Of a DNA stretch of 64,000 nucleotides, positions 43,442 through 51,907 are shown one piece after another (position 1 is the stretch's first letter; every line of letters begins with the position of its first letter). The notes beneath the pieces are model-generated. The model was not told the DNA's origin and did no database searches. It saw only the letters and a program-made list of their open reading frames with translations. The DNA is from Nocardia sp. CC227C (GTDB taxonomy: Bacteria; Actinomycetota; Actinomycetes; Mycobacteriales; Mycobacteriaceae), in contig NZ_JASITE010000003.1 in NCBI RefSeq assembly GCF_030767025.1, positions 1 through 64,000 of the forward strand, written 5' to 3'. The position numbers and the translations under genes were made by a program.

Positions 43442-44223
43442 GCACATCGGAACCCGTCGGGGGAGAATGCGCACCCGGGGATTACTCCGCCGACGAGATG
43501 ATGTCCATTGCCGCCGCCCGCGCGCTGGGCGGGGACCGGCGGGTCTTCGTCGGCATCGGGCTGCCCTCCACCGCGGCGAATCTGGCGCGCCGCACCCATG
43601 CCCCGGAACTGGTGCTCATCTACGAATCGGGTGCCATCGGCGCGAAACCCGCCCGGCTGCCAGCCTCCATCGGCGACGGCATGCTCGGGGAGACCGCCGA
43701 CGCGGTGGTGAGCGTGCCGGAGATGTTCAACTACTGGTTGCAGGCCGGACGCATCGACATCGGCTTTCTCGGTGCGGCGCAACTGGATCGGTTCGGCAAT
43801 ATCAACACCACGGTCATCGGCGACTACGCCGATCCGGTGGTGCGGCTGCCCGGCGCGGGCGGTGCGCCGGAGATCGCCGCCTCCTGCGGTGAGGTGTTCG
43901 TGGTGACCCGGCAGAGCCCGCGCAACTTCGTGGAGCGGGTGGATTTCATCACTTCGGTCGGGCACGGCAGCGGCCCGGGCGATCGCGCCGCGCTCGGACT
44001 GCGCGGGGCGGGGCCGACCCTGGTCATCACCGATCTCGGTGTGCTGCGGCCGGATCCGCGCACCGCGGAACTGGTGCTGACCGCCGTCCATCCCGGCGTC
44101 ACCGTCGAGCGGGTGGTCGCGGCCACCGGCTGGGACCTGCGCACCGCCCCCGAGGTGACGACCACCCCGCCGCCGACCGCCGCGGAGCTGGCCGCGTTGC
44201 GCGCCCTGGAGGCGGCGCGATGA
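43438..44223 (+). CDS. pcaJ: 3-oxoadipate CoA-transferase subunit B
   Basis: A 261-residue beta subunit. The catalytic glutamate lies in LIYESGAIGAKP, and NTTVIGDY and GHGSGPGDRA are family motifs. GTG 43438 follows GAGGAGG (43424-43430) by 7 nt and overlaps the pcaI stop (GTGA). The heteromer forms 3-oxoadipyl-CoA for the thiolase encoded next. A 55-nt gap precedes pcaF. Confidence 0.94.
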   Translation: MSTSEPVGGECAPGDYSADEMMSIAAARALGGDRRVFVGIGLPSTAANLARRTHAPELVLIYESGAIGAKPARLPASIGDGMLGETADAVVSVPEMFNYWLQAGRIDIGFLGAAQLDRFGNINTTVIGDYADPVVRLPGAGGAPEIAASCGEVFVVTRQSPRNFVERVDFITSVGHGSGPGDRAALGLRGAGPTLVITDLGVLRPDPRTAELVLTAVHPGVTVERVVAATGWDLRTAPEVTTTPPPTAAELAALRALEAAR

Positions 44224-44278
44224 CCGGCGTCCGCGGAACGGTCGGTGCGCGGGCTCCGCGCGGACGGGAGGAGCTTCG

Positions 44279-45454
44279 ATGACCGACGTCTTCGTCATCG
44301 ACGGCGTGCGAACGCCGTTCGGACGCTACGGCGGCGCGCTGTCGGCGCTGCGGCCCGACGATCTGGCCGCCCATACGCTGGCCGCGCTCGCCGAGCGTAC
44401 CGGGCTGGACCCGGCCGAGGTCGGCGATGTGGTCCTCGGTGCGGCCAATCAGGCGGGCGAGGACAACCGCAATGTTGCGAGAATGGCCGCGTTGCTGGCC
44501 GGTTGGCCCACCGGTGTGCCCGGTACCACCGTGAACCGGCTGTGCGGCTCGGGTATGGACGCGGTGTTCCACGCGTCCCGGACCATCGCGGTCGGCGACG
44601 CGGAGTTGGCGGTGGCAGGCGGCGTGGAGTCCATGAGCCGTGCGCCGTGGGTACTGAGCAAGCCGGACAGGGTATTTCCCGCCGGGCCGGAGACCCTGCA
44701 CTCGACCACACTCGGATGGCGGTTGGTGAATCCCCGGATGCCGCAGCGCTGGACCGTCGCGCTGGGCGAGGCCACCGAACTGCTCGCGCAGCGGTACGGG
44801 ATCGACCGTGCGGTCCAGGACGAGTTCGCGCTGCGCAGTCATCGCGATGCCGCGCGCGCCTGGGAAGCGGGCTTCTTCGACGACGAGGTGACCGCGCCGC
44901 CCGGTGTGGACCTGCGCCGCGACGAGCCCGTCCGGGCCGACACCACCCTGGACCGCCTTGCCGCCCTTCGCCCTTCGTTCCGGAGCGCGGGCACGGTGAC
45001 GGCGGGCAACGCCTCACCGCTCACCGACGGCGCGGCGGCGCTGCTGCTCGGCGACGCCACCGCGGCGGCCCGGCTCGGGCGGGAACCGCTGGCGCGCATC
45101 GCCGGACGCGGCGCGGCCGGGGTAGATCCGGACGTCTTCGGCATCGGACCCACCCGGGCGGCCGAGATCGCCCTGCGCCGCGCGGGTATCGGCTGGTCGG
45201 ATCTGGCCGCCGTGGAACTGAACGAGGCGTTCGCCGCGCAATCGCTGGCATGTCTGGCGGAGTGGCCCGAATTGGATCCGGCCCTGGTGAATACGCACGG
45301 CGGCGCGATCGCGATCGGTCATCCGCTGGGCGCGTCGGGGGCGCGCGTCATCACCACGCTGGCCCGGAGGCTGCGGCAGCGCGGCGGCGGCTGGGGCCTG
45401 GCCGCGCTCTGCATCGGCGTCGGGCAGGGGTTGGCCGTGGTCCTGGAAGCATGA
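44279..45454 (+). CDS. pcaF: 3-oxoadipyl-CoA thiolase
   Basis: A 391-residue thiolase. Active-site Cys89 is in NRLCGSGMDA; the His motif NTHGGAIAIGHPLGASG and the second Cys motif ALCIGVGQG are intact. It splits 3-oxoadipyl-CoA to succinyl-CoA and acetyl-CoA, the last step of the pathway. The ATG follows GGGAGGAG, and pcaH begins 16 nt after its stop. Confidence 0.95.
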   Translation: MTDVFVIDGVRTPFGRYGGALSALRPDDLAAHTLAALAERTGLDPAEVGDVVLGAANQAGEDNRNVARMAALLAGWPTGVPGTTVNRLCGSGMDAVFHASRTIAVGDAELAVAGGVESMSRAPWVLSKPDRVFPAGPETLHSTTLGWRLVNPRMPQRWTVALGEATELLAQRYGIDRAVQDEFALRSHRDAARAWEAGFFDDEVTAPPGVDLRRDEPVRADTTLDRLAALRPSFRSAGTVTAGNASPLTDGAAALLLGDATAAARLGREPLARIAGRGAAGVDPDVFGIGPTRAAEIALRRAGIGWSDLAAVELNEAFAAQSLACLAEWPELDPALVNTHGGAIAIGHPLGASGARVITTLARRLRQRGGGWGLAALCIGVGQGLAVVLEA

Positions 45455-45470
45455 CGATCGGAAGAGACTG

Positions 45471-46196
45471 ATGACCACACCACATCGGGTAGTGCCGGGG
45501 TATCGACCGGACCCGCCGAATACTCATCCGCCGCTGCACTTTCCGGCCTACCGGGCCACCACGCTACGGCATCCCACCCAGCCCCTGGCACTGCTGCCGC
45601 AGCTGCTGACCGAGGTGACCGGGCCGCTGCTCGGCCCCGGCCGGGTCGCGCCCACCGACAGCGACCTCACCGCACAGCACGCCGGTGAACCCGTCGGCCA
45701 GCGCATCATCGTCTTCGGGCGGCTGCTGGACGGCGACGGGCGGCCCGTGCCCGATTCGCTCATCGAGATCTGGCAGGCCAATGCGGGCGGGCGGTACCGG
45801 CACGCGAACGACCGCTGGCCCGCGCCCCTGGACCCCAACTTCACCGGCGTCGGCCGCACCCTGACCGATGCGCGGGGACGCTACGAGTTCACCACGGTCA
45901 AACCGGGCGCGTATCCGTGGCGCAATCACGACAATGCCTGGCGGCCCGCGCATATCCACTTCTCGGTCTTCGGCCGTGCGTTCACCCAGCGGCTGGTCAC
46001 TCAGATGTACTTCCCCGACGATCCGCTCTTCGCCCAGGACCCGATCTTCGGCTCGGTCCCGGAGTCCGCCCGCCCGCGGCTGATCTCACGCTTCAGCCTC
46101 GAACGCACCAGCCCCGAATGGGCACTGGCCTTCGAATTCGACATCGTGCTGCGCGGCCGGAACGCCACCCCGTTCGAGGAGCCCCATGATGACTGA
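45471..46196 (+). CDS. pcaH: Protocatechuate 3,4-dioxygenase beta subunit
   Basis: A 241-residue beta subunit that carries the Fe(III) site: Tyr109 (GGRYRH), Tyr148 (GAYPW), His161 and His163 (PAHIHFSVFG). It cleaves protocatechuate between the hydroxyls to 3-carboxy-cis,cis-muconate. GGAAGAG lies just before ATG 45471. The 3' end overlaps pcaG by about 8 nt, giving balanced subunit synthesis. Confidence 0.96.
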   Translation: MTTPHRVVPGYRPDPPNTHPPLHFPAYRATTLRHPTQPLALLPQLLTEVTGPLLGPGRVAPTDSDLTAQHAGEPVGQRIIVFGRLLDGDGRPVPDSLIEIWQANAGGRYRHANDRWPAPLDPNFTGVGRTLTDARGRYEFTTVKPGAYPWRNHDNAWRPAHIHFSVFGRAFTQRLVTQMYFPDDPLFAQDPIFGSVPESARPRLISRFSLERTSPEWALAFEFDIVLRGRNATPFEEPHDD

Positions 46197-46800
46197 ACCG
46201 GCTCCGCTGCCGACCACACGCACCGTGCGTCCGGCGGCGAGCGTCGAACCCGCCCTGCGCCCGACGCCGTCGCAGACCGTCGGCCCCTATCTGCATATCG
46301 GTCTGACCTGGCCGGACGGGGCCTATGTCGTCCCCGAGGGCACGCCGTCGGCCTGCTGGCTGCGTGGCCGTGTCATCGACGGCGGGGGCGAGGTGATCCC
46401 CGACGCGCTGGTCGAGACCTGGCAGGCCGATCCGGCGGGCCGTTTCGCCCATCCCGACGACCCGCACGGAAGCGGAACGGCCTGGCGGGGATTCGGCCGC
46501 AGCGACACCACATCGGGCGAATACGCCATCCACACGGTGCGGCCCGGCGCTCTGCCCGGTCCCGCCGACATCCCGCAGGCGCCGCACCTGAACGTGTCGG
46601 TCTTCGCCCGCGGTCTGCTGCGCCGCGTGGTCACCCGCGTCTACTTTCCCGAGTTCGAGGCCGCCAACCGAGTCGACCCGGTGCTGAATTCCCTTCCCTG
46701 GCAACGCCGCGACACCCTGATCGCCACCGCGACCGCCGACGGCTACCGCTTCGACATCCGCCTGCAAGGCGACCGGGAGACCGTGTTCTTCGATGTCTGA
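46189..46800 (+). CDS. pcaG: Protocatechuate 3,4-dioxygenase alpha subunit
   Basis: A 203-residue alpha subunit (TPSQTVGPYLHIGL, ALVETWQADPAGRF, HLNVSVFARGLLRRVVTRVYF). It packs with PcaH around the iron site but lacks the iron ligands. ATG 46189 lies 7 nt after GAGGAG (46176-46181); ATG 46186 immediately upstream is equally in frame. It overlaps the next gene's start by 8 nt. Confidence 0.95.
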   Translation: MTEPAPLPTTRTVRPAASVEPALRPTPSQTVGPYLHIGLTWPDGAYVVPEGTPSACWLRGRVIDGGGEVIPDALVETWQADPAGRFAHPDDPHGSGTAWRGFGRSDTTSGEYAIHTVRPGALPGPADIPQAPHLNVSVFARGLLRRVVTRVYFPEFEAANRVDPVLNSLPWQRRDTLIATATADGYRFDIRLQGDRETVFFDV

Positions 46801-49234
46801 CCTTTTCGGCCCGCTACAGGCCGCCGGACCGGTGGCCGCAGCCACCGACGACACCGCCTGGCTGCAAGCCCTTCTCGACGCCGAAGCCGCCCTGGCCCGG
46901 GCCCAGGCCGACACCGGCCTGATCCCGCCCGCCCACGCGGCCGCCATTGCCGCCGCCTGTCGCGCGGACCTCTACGACCCCGCCGAACTCGGAGCGGCGG
47001 CCACCGCGATCGGCAATCCCGCCGCCCCCCTCGTCCGCGCGCTCACCGCCCGCGTGGCCGACGCCGAGGCGGCCGGTCGACGGTCGGCCATCGACGAGTT
47101 GCCCCCCGGCAGTGCCGATACCGCCGTGGGATCGGTCGCCACCGGGACGGGTGCGGCCGACGCCGGTGTCGCCGCCGACACGACCGACGCCGACGCCGAG
47201 GTCACTGCCACCGTCGGCGCTGCCGCTGCCGCGACGACCGCCGCGCGGAACGTCGATCCGGTCGACACCGCCCCGACCATCGGCGGCGCGGCCGGGTCGG
47301 TGCATGTCGGGGCGACGAGCCAGGACATCATGGACACCGCCGCCATGCTGGTCGCCGATCGGGCGCTGGCGGTGCTGCTCGATGATGTCGCGGCGTGTGC
47401 CGACCGGCTGGCGGAGTTGGCCGTGCAGCATGCCCGCACCCCGCAGGTGGGGCGGAGCCTGTTGCAGCAGGCGCTGCCGGTGACCTTCGGGTTCACCGCC
47501 GCCGGATGGCTGGCGGCGCTGCGGGCCGCGAGCGCGCAGCTGGACCGGGTGCGGCGGAAGCGGCTGGCGGCGCAGCTCGGCGGCGCGGTGGGAACCCTTG
47601 CCGCGCTGGGTGACTCAGGTCCGGAGGTGCTGGCCGCCTATGCGCGGCGATTGGGCTTGCCCGCGCCGGAGCTGCCCTGGCACACCGATCGGACCCGCAT
47701 CGCCGAATTGGCCGGTGCGCTGGGCACCCTGGCCGGTGCGACGGCCAAGATCGCCCGCGATATCACCCTGCTGGCGCAGACCGAGGTGGGCGAGGTCAGC
47801 GAGTACGCGGCCGGTGCGGGCGGGTCCTCCACCATGCCGCACAAGCACAATCCCATCGCCGCGGTCACCGCCGCGGCCGGAGCCGCGCAGGCCCCCGGCC
47901 TGGTGGCGACCCTGCTCGCGGCCGGAGCCCAGGAGCACCAGCGCGCCGCCGGGTCCTGGCATGCCGAATGGCGTCCGCTCACCGAACTGCTCCGCAGCAC
48001 CGGCGCGGCGGTGCACTGGCTGCGAACGAGCCTGTCCCGCCTGCGGATCCACCCGAAGCGCATGCGAGACAACCTCACCCGCACCGGCGGCCTGCTGCTG
48101 GCCGAACGCGTCACCACCGCCCTGACGCCCGTGGTCGGCAGACTGGCGGCCCACGACGCCGTTACCGCCTGCGCGGCCCGCGCCGCGGCGGGTGAGGGCG
48201 AGTTCGCGCACCTGCTCGCCGCGCACCCGCTGCTCGCACCGCACCTGGACCTCGCCCGCGTCGAAGCGCTGCTGGAGCCCGCGTCCTATCTCGGCAGCAC
48301 GGCCACCTTCGTGCGTCGCGCCGTGACCGCCCACGACGCGGACCGAGCCCGCGTTCCCCGATGGCCTCGAGACGCCGAGGGGGAATCCGCGGCGGATGCG
48401 GGCGGCGCTGCCGTCGCCGACCGCACTCGTGCCCGCGGGGCCGCGCATGCTGCCGCGCCGACGTCCGTGCGGGTCCACAGCTACGTTCACGGTGATCCCG
48501 ACGGGGTACCACTCGTCCTGCTCAATGCGCTCGGCAGCGATGCGAGCATCTGGGACGTGTACGTACAACCGCTGGTGGACAATGGTTTCCGGGTGATCCG
48601 CTACGACATGCGGGGCCACGGTGATTCGCCGGTGCCGGAGGGGCCGTACGCGCTGGCCGATCTCGGCGCGGATGTCGAGGCACTGCTGGACCGTCTCGGC
48701 GTCGCGGCCGCGCATCTCACCGGCATCTCGCTCGGCGGTATGGCGGCGCTCTGGCTGGCCCGGCACCGCCCCCGGCGGGTGCGCGGTCTGGTGGTGTGCT
48801 GCACGTCGGCGCGCCCCGGCAATGCCGCCATGTGGTCGGAGCGGGCCGCGCTGGCTCGGACCGGGGGAATGCGCGCCATCGCGGCGGCCAGTGTGGAACG
48901 CTGGTTCACCCCGGACTGGCGGGCATCCCACCCCGAAACCGCCGAGCGCATGCGGCGATTGACGGCCGACACCCCGGCCGAGGGCTACGCGGCCTGCTGC
49001 GCGGCCCTGTCCGGGCTGGACCTCACCGACGCCCTGCCGCACATCACCGCGCCCACTCTGGTGATCGCCGCCGCCGCCGACCCTGCCTTCCCGCCCGAGC
49101 ACGGCCGGTGGATCGCCGACCGCATACCCGGCGCACGCCTCGAAATTATCGATGCCGCCGCACATCTGGGCACCGTCGAACGTCCCGACCGCTTCCTTCC
49201 CCTGATCATCGACCAGCTGAGGACGAACCCGTGA
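46793..49234 (+). CDS. Fused 3-carboxymuconate cycloisomerase (PcaB) and 3-oxoadipate enol-lactonase (PcaD)
   Basis: An 813-residue fusion. Residues 1-515 are PcaB (fumarase superfamily): HVGATSQD near 171-178 and GSSTMPHKHNPI at 344-355. Residues 560-813 are PcaD, an alpha/beta hydrolase with Ser646 (GISLGG), an acid near 763 and His791. A 40-residue Ala/Arg/Asp-rich linker joins them without a stop. Residues about 90-166 of PcaB form a low-complexity insertion rich in Ala, Thr, Asp and Val. GTG 48467 could begin a separate PcaD but lacks a ribosome site. The two reactions flank the PcaC step. Confidence 0.9.
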   Translation: MSDLFGPLQAAGPVAAATDDTAWLQALLDAEAALARAQADTGLIPPAHAAAIAAACRADLYDPAELGAAATAIGNPAAPLVRALTARVADAEAAGRRSAIDELPPGSADTAVGSVATGTGAADAGVAADTTDADAEVTATVGAAAAATTAARNVDPVDTAPTIGGAAGSVHVGATSQDIMDTAAMLVADRALAVLLDDVAACADRLAELAVQHARTPQVGRSLLQQALPVTFGFTAAGWLAALRAASAQLDRVRRKRLAAQLGGAVGTLAALGDSGPEVLAAYARRLGLPAPELPWHTDRTRIAELAGALGTLAGATAKIARDITLLAQTEVGEVSEYAAGAGGSSTMPHKHNPIAAVTAAAGAAQAPGLVATLLAAGAQEHQRAAGSWHAEWRPLTELLRSTGAAVHWLRTSLSRLRIHPKRMRDNLTRTGGLLLAERVTTALTPVVGRLAAHDAVTACAARAAAGEGEFAHLLAAHPLLAPHLDLARVEALLEPASYLGSTATFVRRAVTAHDADRARVPRWPRDAEGESAADAGGAAVADRTRARGAAHAAAPTSVRVHSYVHGDPDGVPLVLLNALGSDASIWDVYVQPLVDNGFRVIRYDMRGHGDSPVPEGPYALADLGADVEALLDRLGVAAAHLTGISLGGMAALWLARHRPRRVRGLVVCCTSARPGNAAMWSERAALARTGGMRAIAAASVERWFTPDWRASHPETAERMRRLTADTPAEGYAACCAALSGLDLTDALPHITAPTLVIAAAADPAFPPEHGRWIADRIPGARLEIIDAAAHLGTVERPDRFLPLIIDQLRTNP

Positions 49235-49608
49235 ACCACTCCGCCGCAGAATCCGTCCGCCGCGCCGTCCTCGGGGACGAGCACGTGGATCGCGCGCAGG
49301 CCGAAACCACCGAATTCACCAGGCCCTTCCAGGAATACATCACCACCGCCGCGTGGGGTGCGATCTGGACGCGCGACGGCCTGGACCGCCGCACCCGCAG
49401 CGCGATCACCCTGGCGCTGCTCACCGCCCTGGGCTGTCCCGAGGAACTGGGCATGCACGTGCGCGCGGCGCTGCGCAACGGCCTGACCCGGGACGAGATC
49501 GGCGAGGTGCTGCTGCATTGCGCAGCCTATGCCGGAATCCCCAAGGCCAACACCGCTTTCGCGGTGGCGAGCCGGGTGCTCGCGGACGCCGACGCCCACC
49601 CGGGGTGA
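49231..49608 (+). CDS. pcaC: 4-carboxymuconolactone decarboxylase
   Basis: A 125-residue CMD-family protein (TEFTRPFQEYITTAAWGAIW, AITLALLTALG, GLTRDEIGEVLLHCAAYAGIPKAN). It decarboxylates 4-carboxymuconolactone to the enol-lactone that PcaD hydrolyses. GTG 49231 overlaps the fusion gene's stop. In many actinomycetes PcaC is fused to PcaD as PcaL; here it stands alone while PcaD is joined to PcaB. A strong terminator follows. Confidence 0.94.
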   Translation: MNHSAAESVRRAVLGDEHVDRAQAETTEFTRPFQEYITTAAWGAIWTRDGLDRRTRSAITLALLTALGCPEELGMHVRAALRNGLTRDEIGEVLLHCAAYAGIPKANTAFAVASRVLADADAHPG

Positions 49609-49631
49609 TCCGCACCGACGGATCGCGGTGA

Positions 49632-49661
49632 AAAGCCCGGCCCCCATCGGGGCCGGGCTTT
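49632..49661. terminator. Bidirectional terminator between pcaC and the aldehyde dehydrogenase gene
   Basis: AAAGCCCGGCCCC (49632-49644) and GGGGCCGGGCTTT (49649-49661) form a perfect 13-bp stem with a 4-nt loop. The A-rich and T-rich stem ends serve both directions, between convergent genes. Confidence 0.85.
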
Positions 49662-49678
49662 CCCCTCATCACCGCCGT

Positions 49679-51139
49679 TCAGCCCGGGAACGGCAGTTGC
49701 TCGGTGGCGACGGTCAGCCAGCGCGTATTCGAGAAGGCGTCGATGCCCCACCGGCCGCCGAATCGGCCGTACCCGGAGTTCAGCACCCCGCCGAACGGCG
49801 CCTGCGGTTCATCGCCCACCGTCTGGTCGTTGATGTGCACGATGCCGGTGCGCAGCCGCCGCGCGACACGCAGACCGTGGGTGGCGTTCTCGGTGATCAC
49901 CCCGGCCGACAGGCCGTGCTCGGTGTCATTGGCCATGGCCACCGCCTGATCGTCGTCGGCGAAGGTGTCGACCACGCACACCGGCCCGAACGCCTCGGCG
50001 TAGTGGATCTCGGCGGCGGGCGGCACCTCGGTCAGCACGGTGGCGCGATGGACCGCGCCGCGCGGCTCATCGCCACCGGCCCGCACCGTCGCCCCCCGTG
50101 CGACCGCATCCGCGATCAGGGCCGAAACCCGCTGGGCGGCGGCGGTATTCACCAACGGACCGATTACCGTGTGTGGATCGGCGGGATCGCCGGTCGGCAG
50201 CGCGTCGACGATCGCGGCGAACTTGCCGAGGAATTCCGCCGCCAGCGATTCGTGCACCAGAATCCGGTCCGCGGACATGCAGATCTGTCCCGAGTTGGCG
50301 AACGCGCCGAAGACCGCCGCGCGTACCGCGTAGTCGACATCGGCGTCGTCCAGCACGATGATCGAATTCTTGCCGCCCAGTTCGAGCACCGCGGGCTTGA
50401 GGTGTTCGGCGGCCAGTGTGCCGATGATCCGCCCGACTCCGGTGGATCCGGTGAAGTTGACCGCCCGCACCCGCTCGTCGGCGATGAGGGTGCGCGCGAT
50501 CTCGGCGGCGTCGGCGGGATCGTTGGTCACCACGTTCAGCACCCCGTCGGGGAGCCCGGCCGCGCGCAGCGCATCGGCGACGAGCAGTCCGCTCGACAGC
50601 GGAGCGGCCTCACTCGGCCTGAGCACCACCGTGTTTCCGGCGGCCAGCGGTGCGGCGACGGCGCGCGCGGACAGGATGACGGGTGCGTTCCACGGCGCGA
50701 AGGCGGCCACGACCCCGAGGGGTTCGCGAACGGCCAGTCCGAGTACCCCGGCCTGTCCCGAGGTGAGCACCTCACCGCGCGGTGCGGTGACGGCGGCGGC
50801 CGCCTCCCGCAGCACCGCGGCCGCCAGGGTGACATTGAATCCGGCCCACGGTGCGGCCCCGCCCACCTCGCCCGCCATGTATTCGGCGGCTCGGTCGGCG
50901 CGGCTCTCCAGCAGATCGGCGGCACGGGTGAAGATGGCGCGCCGCTCGAACGGGTCGAGCGCGGCCCAGGCCGGGAAGGCGGTGTGCGCCGCGTCCACGG
51001 CCGCCGTCACATCCGCGGCGGACGCCGCCGCGACCGTGGCGTAGGCGGATCCGGTGTAGGGGTTGATCACATCGGTGGTGCGGCCGGAGCGGGCCGGGGT
51101 CTCGTTGCCGCCGATGAGCAGCGCACGTGCGATTGCCAT
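49679..51139 (-). CDS. Aromatic aldehyde dehydrogenase (vanillin/4-hydroxybenzaldehyde type)
   Basis: A 486-residue NAD(P)-dependent aldehyde dehydrogenase with Glu253 (LELGGKN) and Cys287 (SGQICMSA), plus FTGSTGVG. The sequence resembles benzaldehyde/vanillin dehydrogenases, and its place next to the hydratase/lyase suggests it oxidises 4-hydroxybenzaldehyde or vanillin to the acid for PobA. ATG 51139 is chosen because GAGGAA lies 7 nt upstream; ATG 51154 is in frame. It is divergent from marR with box B between them. Confidence 0.9.
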   Translation of the reverse strand: MAIARALLIGGNETPARSGRTTDVINPYTGSAYATVAAASAADVTAAVDAAHTAFPAWAALDPFERRAIFTRAADLLESRADRAAEYMAGEVGGAAPWAGFNVTLAAAVLREAAAAVTAPRGEVLTSGQAGVLGLAVREPLGVVAAFAPWNAPVILSARAVAAPLAAGNTVVLRPSEAAPLSSGLLVADALRAAGLPDGVLNVVTNDPADAAEIARTLIADERVRAVNFTGSTGVGRIIGTLAAEHLKPAVLELGGKNSIIVLDDADVDYAVRAAVFGAFANSGQICMSADRILVHESLAAEFLGKFAAIVDALPTGDPADPHTVIGPLVNTAAAQRVSALIADAVARGATVRAGGDEPRGAVHRATVLTEVPPAAEIHYAEAFGPVCVVDTFADDDQAVAMANDTEHGLSAGVITENATHGLRVARRLRTGIVHINDQTVGDEPQAPFGGVLNSGYGRFGGRWGIDAFSNTRWLTVATEQLPFPG

Positions 51140-51251
51140 GTGGAAGTTCCTCATTCGAGCGCGGCGGACCGTCGGACGGGCCGCGGTCCGCGAGTCGTTG
51201 GGTATCGGTGGACCGAGGATGGTTCCGCTGTGTCCCGCGCCACCACCGCGA

Positions 51252-51266
51252 TTTCATTGAATGGAA
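51252..51266. promoter_or_regulatory. 15-bp palindromic box B between aldehyde dehydrogenase and marR
   Basis: TTTCATTGAATGGAA, identical to the box upstream of pobA. It lies 113 bp from the dehydrogenase start and 53 bp from the marR start, so one bound regulator could act on both. Confidence 0.75.
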
Positions 51267-51318
51267 GACGGGCCGACGGGTGGCGTGCTTTCCCGGGGTT
51301 CGGTGCGAAGATGACTGG

Positions 51319-51804
51319 GTGACCGGCACGTTCGACGACGACAGCGAGGCCCGGCCCTCCACCCTCTACCTGATCAAACAGCTGGAGCTGGCGGTGCGGG
51401 CGCTGATGGACGACGCCCTGCGCCCGCTCGGCCTCACCACGCTCCAGTACACGGCGATGACAGTGCTGGAGCGCCGCAGCGGTCTGTCCTCGGCGCAGCT
51501 GGCGCGGCGGTCCTTCCTGCGGCCGCAGACCATGAACGTGATGGTGCAGACCCTGGAGGAGCGCGGCCTCATTCGGCGCGACCGGGATCCGGCCAATCGC
51601 CGCGTGCTGGTGGCGACCCTGACCGAGCGCGGCCGCGAGGTGCTGCGGGAGGCGGCTCCGCTGGTGCGGTCGATCGAGGAGCGGCTGCTCGACGGGGTGA
51701 GCGAACAGCGCGGGGCCGCGTTCCGCGGCGTGCTGCGGCACGGTATCGCCGCCCTGGCGGAGGAGGCGGCCAGGCGCGAGGTCGCCGAACTGCCCGGTGG
51801 CTGA
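51319..51804 (+). CDS. MarR-family regulator of hydroxycinnamate genes (CouR/HcaR-like role)
   Basis: A 161-residue MarR protein with winged HTH (SSAQLARRSFLRPQTMNVMVQTLEE) and wing RDPANRRVLVATLTERG. Its place between the aldehyde dehydrogenase and the hydratase/lyase matches regulators that sense hydroxycinnamoyl-CoA thioesters, such as CouR. GTG 51319 is chosen as the start from family length; GAAGAT lies 6 nt before it. Box B lies in its promoter and box C directly downstream before ech, so it is the best candidate reader of that motif. Confidence 0.88.
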   Translation: MTGTFDDDSEARPSTLYLIKQLELAVRALMDDALRPLGLTTLQYTAMTVLERRSGLSSAQLARRSFLRPQTMNVMVQTLEERGLIRRDRDPANRRVLVATLTERGREVLREAAPLVRSIEERLLDGVSEQRGAAFRGVLRHGIAALAEEAARREVAELPGG

Positions 51805-51816
51805 ACGTATTCCGGC

Positions 51817-51831
51817 TTCCATTCATTGGTA
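51817..51831. promoter_or_regulatory. Related box C upstream of the hydratase/lyase gene
   Basis: TTCCATTCATTGGTA, matching the reverse complement of boxes A and B at 12 of 15 positions, including the core TTCCATTCA. It lies 77 bp upstream of the ech start. Confidence 0.5.
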
Positions 51832-51879
51832 GGGGCGGTTGACTCCCGGGTGTCGGCGCGGCGACCCTGTGCCGGTAAT

Positions 51880-51896
51880 TGTCAGCAATACTGATA
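51880..51896. promoter_or_regulatory. 17-bp palindrome just upstream of ech
   Basis: TGTCAG-CAATA-CTGATA, 15 of 17 positions identical to the palindrome at 56882-56898 in the iclR/amidohydrolase gap. It abuts the ribosome site of ech. Confidence 0.6.
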
Positions 51897-51907
51897 AAGG
51901 AGGGGTG

